Source: Fidelibacterota bacterium
GTDB taxonomy: Bacteria; Fidelibacterota; Fidelibacteria; Fidelibacterales; Fidelibacteraceae
Assembly (NCBI GenBank): GCA_030620575.1
Contig: JAUXEL010000031.1
Location: forward strand, 1 to 14,407
Direction of reading: 5' to 3'
Length of the DNA stretch: 14,407 nucleotides
Part shown: one piece after another, positions 14,365 through 14,407 of the stretch
Position numbering within the stretch: position 1 is the stretch's first letter
Layout: every line of letters starts with the position of its first letter
Program-made: the position numbers and the translations under genes
The notes under the pieces: generated by a model
Database searches by the model: none
Told to the model about the DNA's origin: nothing
What the model saw: the letters and a program-made list of their open reading frames with translations, nothing else

Positions 14365-14372
14365 AATCAAAA

Positions 14373-14405
14373 AGCCTCACACAAAGTCACAAAGAAACGA
14401 AGGCT
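14373..14405 (+). repeat. AGCCT/AGGCT intergenic repeat or weak terminator
   Basis: AGCCT (14373-14377) and AGGCT (14401-14405) enclose CACACAAAGTCACAAAGAAA-type sequence. The loop is long and no T tract is seen before the window ends, so an intergenic repeat is as likely as a folE terminator. Confidence 0.3.
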
Positions 14406-14407
14406 CA

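Overview
The window looks like a piece of a chromosome from a moderately AT-rich, Gram-negative bacterium, probably from the FCB (Bacteroidetes-like) group or a nearby candidate phylum. The clues are two lipoproteins with two-component-regulator-type propeller repeats, an AmgK-like kinase fused to a RapZ C-terminal domain, a TAnnTTTG element (the Bacteroidetes-type -7 box) upstream of groEL, pyrB and folE, and many short palindromic intergenic repeats. I cannot fix the phylum from this sequence alone.

Layout. (1) 1-291: the end of a MITE-like repeat, a terminator and the groEL leader. (2) 292-1983 (+): groEL, with no groES beside it, an apparent insertion of about 16 residues and a substituted adenine-pocket motif; a terminator follows. 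(3) 2094-3147 (-): an isolated AT-rich gene for a protein with a C-terminal HEPN RNase motif (R-x4-H). It is a candidate defence or toxin gene, is possibly frameshifted near its 5' end, and is bracketed by inverted arrays of 8-bp repeats. (4) 3300-6637 (+): a cell-envelope operon of an EnvC-like degenerate LytM factor, the AmgK-like kinase/RapZ-C fusion and a MurU-like nucleotidyltransferase; the last two fit amino-sugar recycling into UDP-sugar. (5) 6638-8064: a repeat-rich stretch holding a broken yccF gene, a MITE-like element with terminal inverted repeats, and several hairpin repeats. (6) 8065-11226 (-): a compact pyrimidine operon, pyrBI (fused catalytic and regulatory chains), pyrE, pyrF. 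(7) 11553-13570 (-): two tandemly duplicated propeller lipoproteins. (8) 13804-14364 (+): folE.

Most genes are housekeeping. The most unusual content is the lone HEPN gene, the kinase/RapZ-C fusion, the GroEL variant, and the repeat landscape: a MITE-like family carrying a promoter-like sequence, a REP-like hairpin family in at least six places, and 8-bp-period arrays in most of the larger gaps between genes. I saw no tRNA, rRNA, CRISPR array, transposase or integrase gene.
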